From Ornithinibacillus scapharcae TW25 (GTDB lineage: Bacteria; Bacillota; Bacilli; Bacillales; Amphibacillaceae), in NCBI RefSeq assembly GCF_000190475.1, contig NZ_AEWH01000019.1, positions 35,510 to 99,509 on the forward strand: 64,000 bases of DNA, read 5' to 3'. The notes under the pieces were generated by a model. It did not search any database, had not been told where the DNA came from, and saw nothing but the letters and a program-made list of their open reading frames with translations. The translations under genes were made by a program, and so were the position numbers. Each line of letters opens with the position of its first letter. The stretch's first letter is position 1. Positions 63,861 to 64,000 of the stretch are shown piece after piece.

Positions 63861-64000
63861 GGATAATGCCTACCGAGTGAACGCTTGTCTCGGTATCGTT
63901 CGCGACTTTTTCGGATAATGCCTACCGTGAGAACGCTTTTCTCGGTAACGTTTGCGACTTTTTCAGATAATGCCTACCGTGAGTGCGCTTGTCTCGGTAA
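63861..64000. repeat. Tandem array of 52-bp units with internal hairpins
   Basis: Units start with GATAATGCCTACCG at 63862, 63914 and 63966, exactly 52 bp apart; the third is cut by the window edge. Each carries TACCG...CGGTA arms that pair around a loop containing ACGCTT or GCGCTT, and ends in GCGACTTTTTC. The units differ at about 10-15 percent of positions. Confidence 0.88.

Noticed and set aside
63861-64000. CRISPR array
   Set aside because: The entire 52-bp unit is repeated, with no short repeat plus unique spacer structure, and no cas genes are present.

Overview
The window is a chromosomal segment of a low-GC, Gram-positive, S-layer-bearing member of the Bacillaceae, probably near the Oceanobacillus/Virgibacillus/Ornithinibacillus group. 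This is inferred from AT-rich codon use, strong GGAGG ribosome sites, sigma-A promoters, a SigV/RsiV pair, SLH-domain proteins with a CsaB/TagA/TagO set, and Bacillaceae-type intergenic repeats. There are no rRNA or tRNA genes, no complete transposase and no CRISPR array.

Layout. 1-10.6 kb holds small housekeeping and regulatory units: the lysozyme-response pair sigV-rsiV, a DUF3231 protein, an HTH regulator divergent from a flavin reductase, an AhpD-like protein divergent from an Lrp regulator, a DUF2207 membrane protein, a HAD phosphatase divergent from a Crp/Fnr regulator, and small membrane proteins including a half-length TauE/SafE permease. 11-18.8 kb holds a teichoic-acid-type glycerophosphotransferase, an XRE regulator and an FtsX/MacB-type ABC transporter. 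19.2-33.4 kb is an S-layer assembly locus: S-layer protein, SLH-subtilase, SLH-amidase, SLH-glucosaminidase, TagA, a flippase fused to DUF5693, and CsaB, which pyruvylates the wall polymer that SLH domains bind. 33.5-37 kb is a polymorphic-toxin island: a PrsW-like membrane protein with a C-terminal WHH/HNH nuclease, an SMI1/KNR4 immunity gene, and a decayed second cassette (toxin tail plus frameshifted Imm30-like gene). The island lies between two copies of one palindromic repeat. 37-59.3 kb is a carbohydrate-catabolism region with four Gfo/Idh/MocA dehydrogenases, a TIM-barrel isomerase, two FAD oxidoreductases, a DapA-family aldolase, a zinc dehydrogenase, a frameshifted acetyl esterase, a sugar ABC importer, a YesL protein and a DUF4838 protein. 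It has one divergent regulator, and a shared AGACAWGTCT motif marks its control regions. 59.5-63.6 kb holds lipid-linked sugar genes (GT39, small DMT protein, DUF2304, GT2) and tagO.

The most unusual items are: the PrsW-nuclease toxin with its SMI1 partner; the in-frame flippase-DUF5693 fusion; the sugar regulator with a degenerate GGDEF-like domain and its operator set; a degenerate array of GCGC-anchored units with a period of about 20.5 bp; a 52-bp tandem hairpin array at the right edge; a 235-bp MITE-like element; and about ten copies of a 29-bp palindrome, some of which contribute to genes (a protein tail, a Shine-Dalgarno edge, the edge of an ECF promoter). All functional statements rest on reading the sequence and recalling protein families. 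No database search was run.
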